Shown here: piece after piece, positions 63,227 through 64,000 of the stretch | How positions within the stretch are numbered: the stretch's first letter is position 1 | How the letters are laid out: every line of letters begins with the position of its first letter | NCBI GenBank assembly: GCA_964023205.1 | Contig: OZ026835.1 | Coordinates: forward strand, 5,352,414-5,416,413 | Reading direction: 5' to 3' | DNA: 64,000 bases | Source: Lutraria lutraria | Lineage: Eukaryota; Mollusca; Bivalvia; Venerida; Mactridae | Made by a program: the position numbers and the translations under genes | Notes under the pieces: generated by a model | What the model was told of the DNA's origin: nothing | The model's input: only the letters and a program-made list of their open reading frames with translations | Databases searched by the model: none

Positions 63227-64000
63227 TTAATTAAGTCTTTTTGTTTCAGAAATGTATTCTCCCAAAGCAATGATTAAATCCTCTCTGGCTTGGCTGCTTG
63301 CTCCCTCGATTTCACCTGCCATCACTGCAAGTGTTATATCCCCGCACTGAATGAAGTATCTGTGTAATATTTCTTCAACCTCTTTGATGAGAGTATCCCT
63401 TTCTGTCATGTATTTCTTACAATGAAAAATATAGTGTTCCACTGTTTCAGTTGTGTTACATTTATCACATTGGTTGTCATCTGAATCTGTCACTTTTGAC
63501 CAGTGACCTTTTAACTTGGTGTGGCCACTTAAAAGTTGGTTGATTTTTGAAAAAATAGCCCTGTTCTTTTCTCCAATGCATATTCTTTTGCCTGCTTCTT
63601 TGAAGATATCCTGTACTATGTTAACTTTTTGTGATGTTATATAAGTTGTATTCCATTTGGTGATAACTGTTTGTTTCATTTCATTTATAAGTTCTTTACC
63701 ATCTTTTTTCTCAGAGCTTTCTTCCTCTGTACTTGACATCATCTCCCTTGCTGCTATTTTTGCCTGACCATCTGCTAGTTCATTCCCTCTGATGTTTTTG
63801 TGTCCAGGTATCCAGTGTACCTCAATAGAGTTACCTTTCTGTTCCAGTGATGCTAAAATAGACTTGATGTTGAATATTGTTTCAATTTTGGTTTTAGGAA
63901 TTTCTTTTCTGAAAACAGCCATGATAGCAGCCTGACAGTCTGTAAATATATGGATGTTCTTGTGCCTAACTGTGTCCACATTGTTGACAAAGTCTACTGC
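63227..64000 (-). CDS. LINE ORF2 C-terminal part: RNase H domain and zinc finger (partial)
   Basis: The frame is open to the right window edge, so the N-terminus is outside. Starting at the edge it shows an RNase H domain (IFTDCQAAIMAVF, then EVHWIPGHKNIRGNELAD with the late catalytic His and Asp), a helical linker, and a terminal CDKCNTTETVEHYIFHC element. This order (RNase H followed by C-x2-C...H-x4-C) is typical of the I/Jockey-like non-LTR retrotransposons. No stop breaks the visible 257 codons, so the copy may be young. The ORF ends about 30 bp before the G-tract. Confidence 0.82.
   Translation of the reverse strand, partial: AVDFVNNVDTVRHKNIHIFTDCQAAIMAVFRKEIPKTKIETIFNIKSILASLEQKGNSIEVHWIPGHKNIRGNELADGQAKIAAREMMSSTEEESSEKKDGKELINEMKQTVITKWNTTYITSQKVNIVQDIFKEAGKRICIGEKNRAIFSKINQLLSGHTKLKGHWSKVTDSDDNQCDKCNTTETVEHYIFHCKKYMTERDTLIKEVEEILHRYFIQCGDITLAVMAGEIEGASSQAREDLIIALGEYISETKRLN

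Overview
The window is 64 kb of AT-rich animal DNA, most likely from a bivalve mollusc. I infer the group from the tRNA-derived SINE copies, the small palindromic DNA transposons and the LINE remnants, which resemble what I know of venerid-type clam genomes; the species is not identified. About 34 kb on the left and 12.7 kb on the right are host DNA with almost no recognisable genes. They hold at least two MITE families, SINEs, foldback elements, satellite arrays, a broken LINE fragment near 12.0 kb, a LINE ORF2 end at the right edge, and two or three candidate host exons of low confidence.

Between them sits a complete Polinton/Maverick (adintovirus-like) element at 33989-51252, 17,264 bp. 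It has 253-bp terminal inverted repeats that I read as identical base for base, and a 6-bp target duplication GGCACT on both sides. The ends start 5'-AGTAGT. It carries all the hallmark genes: protein-primed DNA polymerase B, DDE integrase with a chromodomain, adenain-like cysteine protease, packaging ATPase, double-jelly-roll major capsid protein and penton-like minor capsid protein. It also carries two pX-like core proteins, a small membrane protein and several uncharacterised proteins. Sixteen genes run leftward in a tightly packed array whose start and stop codons often overlap. Four small genes at the right end surround two intergenic control regions.

The gene layout suggests modules. 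Polymerase and three small genes (48036 to 42958) end at an AATAAA signal near 42940. The capsid, packaging and integration block (42895 to 34962) ends at an AATAAA near 34915. Four accessory genes have no AATAAA. Directly after their stop codons lie 6-bp-stem, 4-nt-loop hairpins that match the consensus of the replication-dependent histone mRNA 3' stem-loop. In three of the four, two stem-loops in tandem are followed 12 nt later by a purine-rich box like the histone downstream element. One accessory gene has three CRE-like boxes upstream, and two others share four CCAAT boxes at exact 24-bp spacing; both kinds of site are also common in histone promoters. My main hypothesis is that this element expresses its accessory genes by copying the S-phase histone mRNA pathway.

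The second notable observation is a 74-aa accessory protein with an N-terminal acylation signature (MGNC) and two copies of a YPDL ALIX-binding-type late-domain motif. The two motif copies differ by four silent base changes and no amino-acid change. This points to ESCRT recruitment at membranes, which would be unexpected for a presumed non-enveloped adenovirus-like particle. The perfect TIRs, perfect target duplication and nearly complete gene set indicate a recent insertion. The only obvious damage is one in-frame TAG in the rightmost gene.
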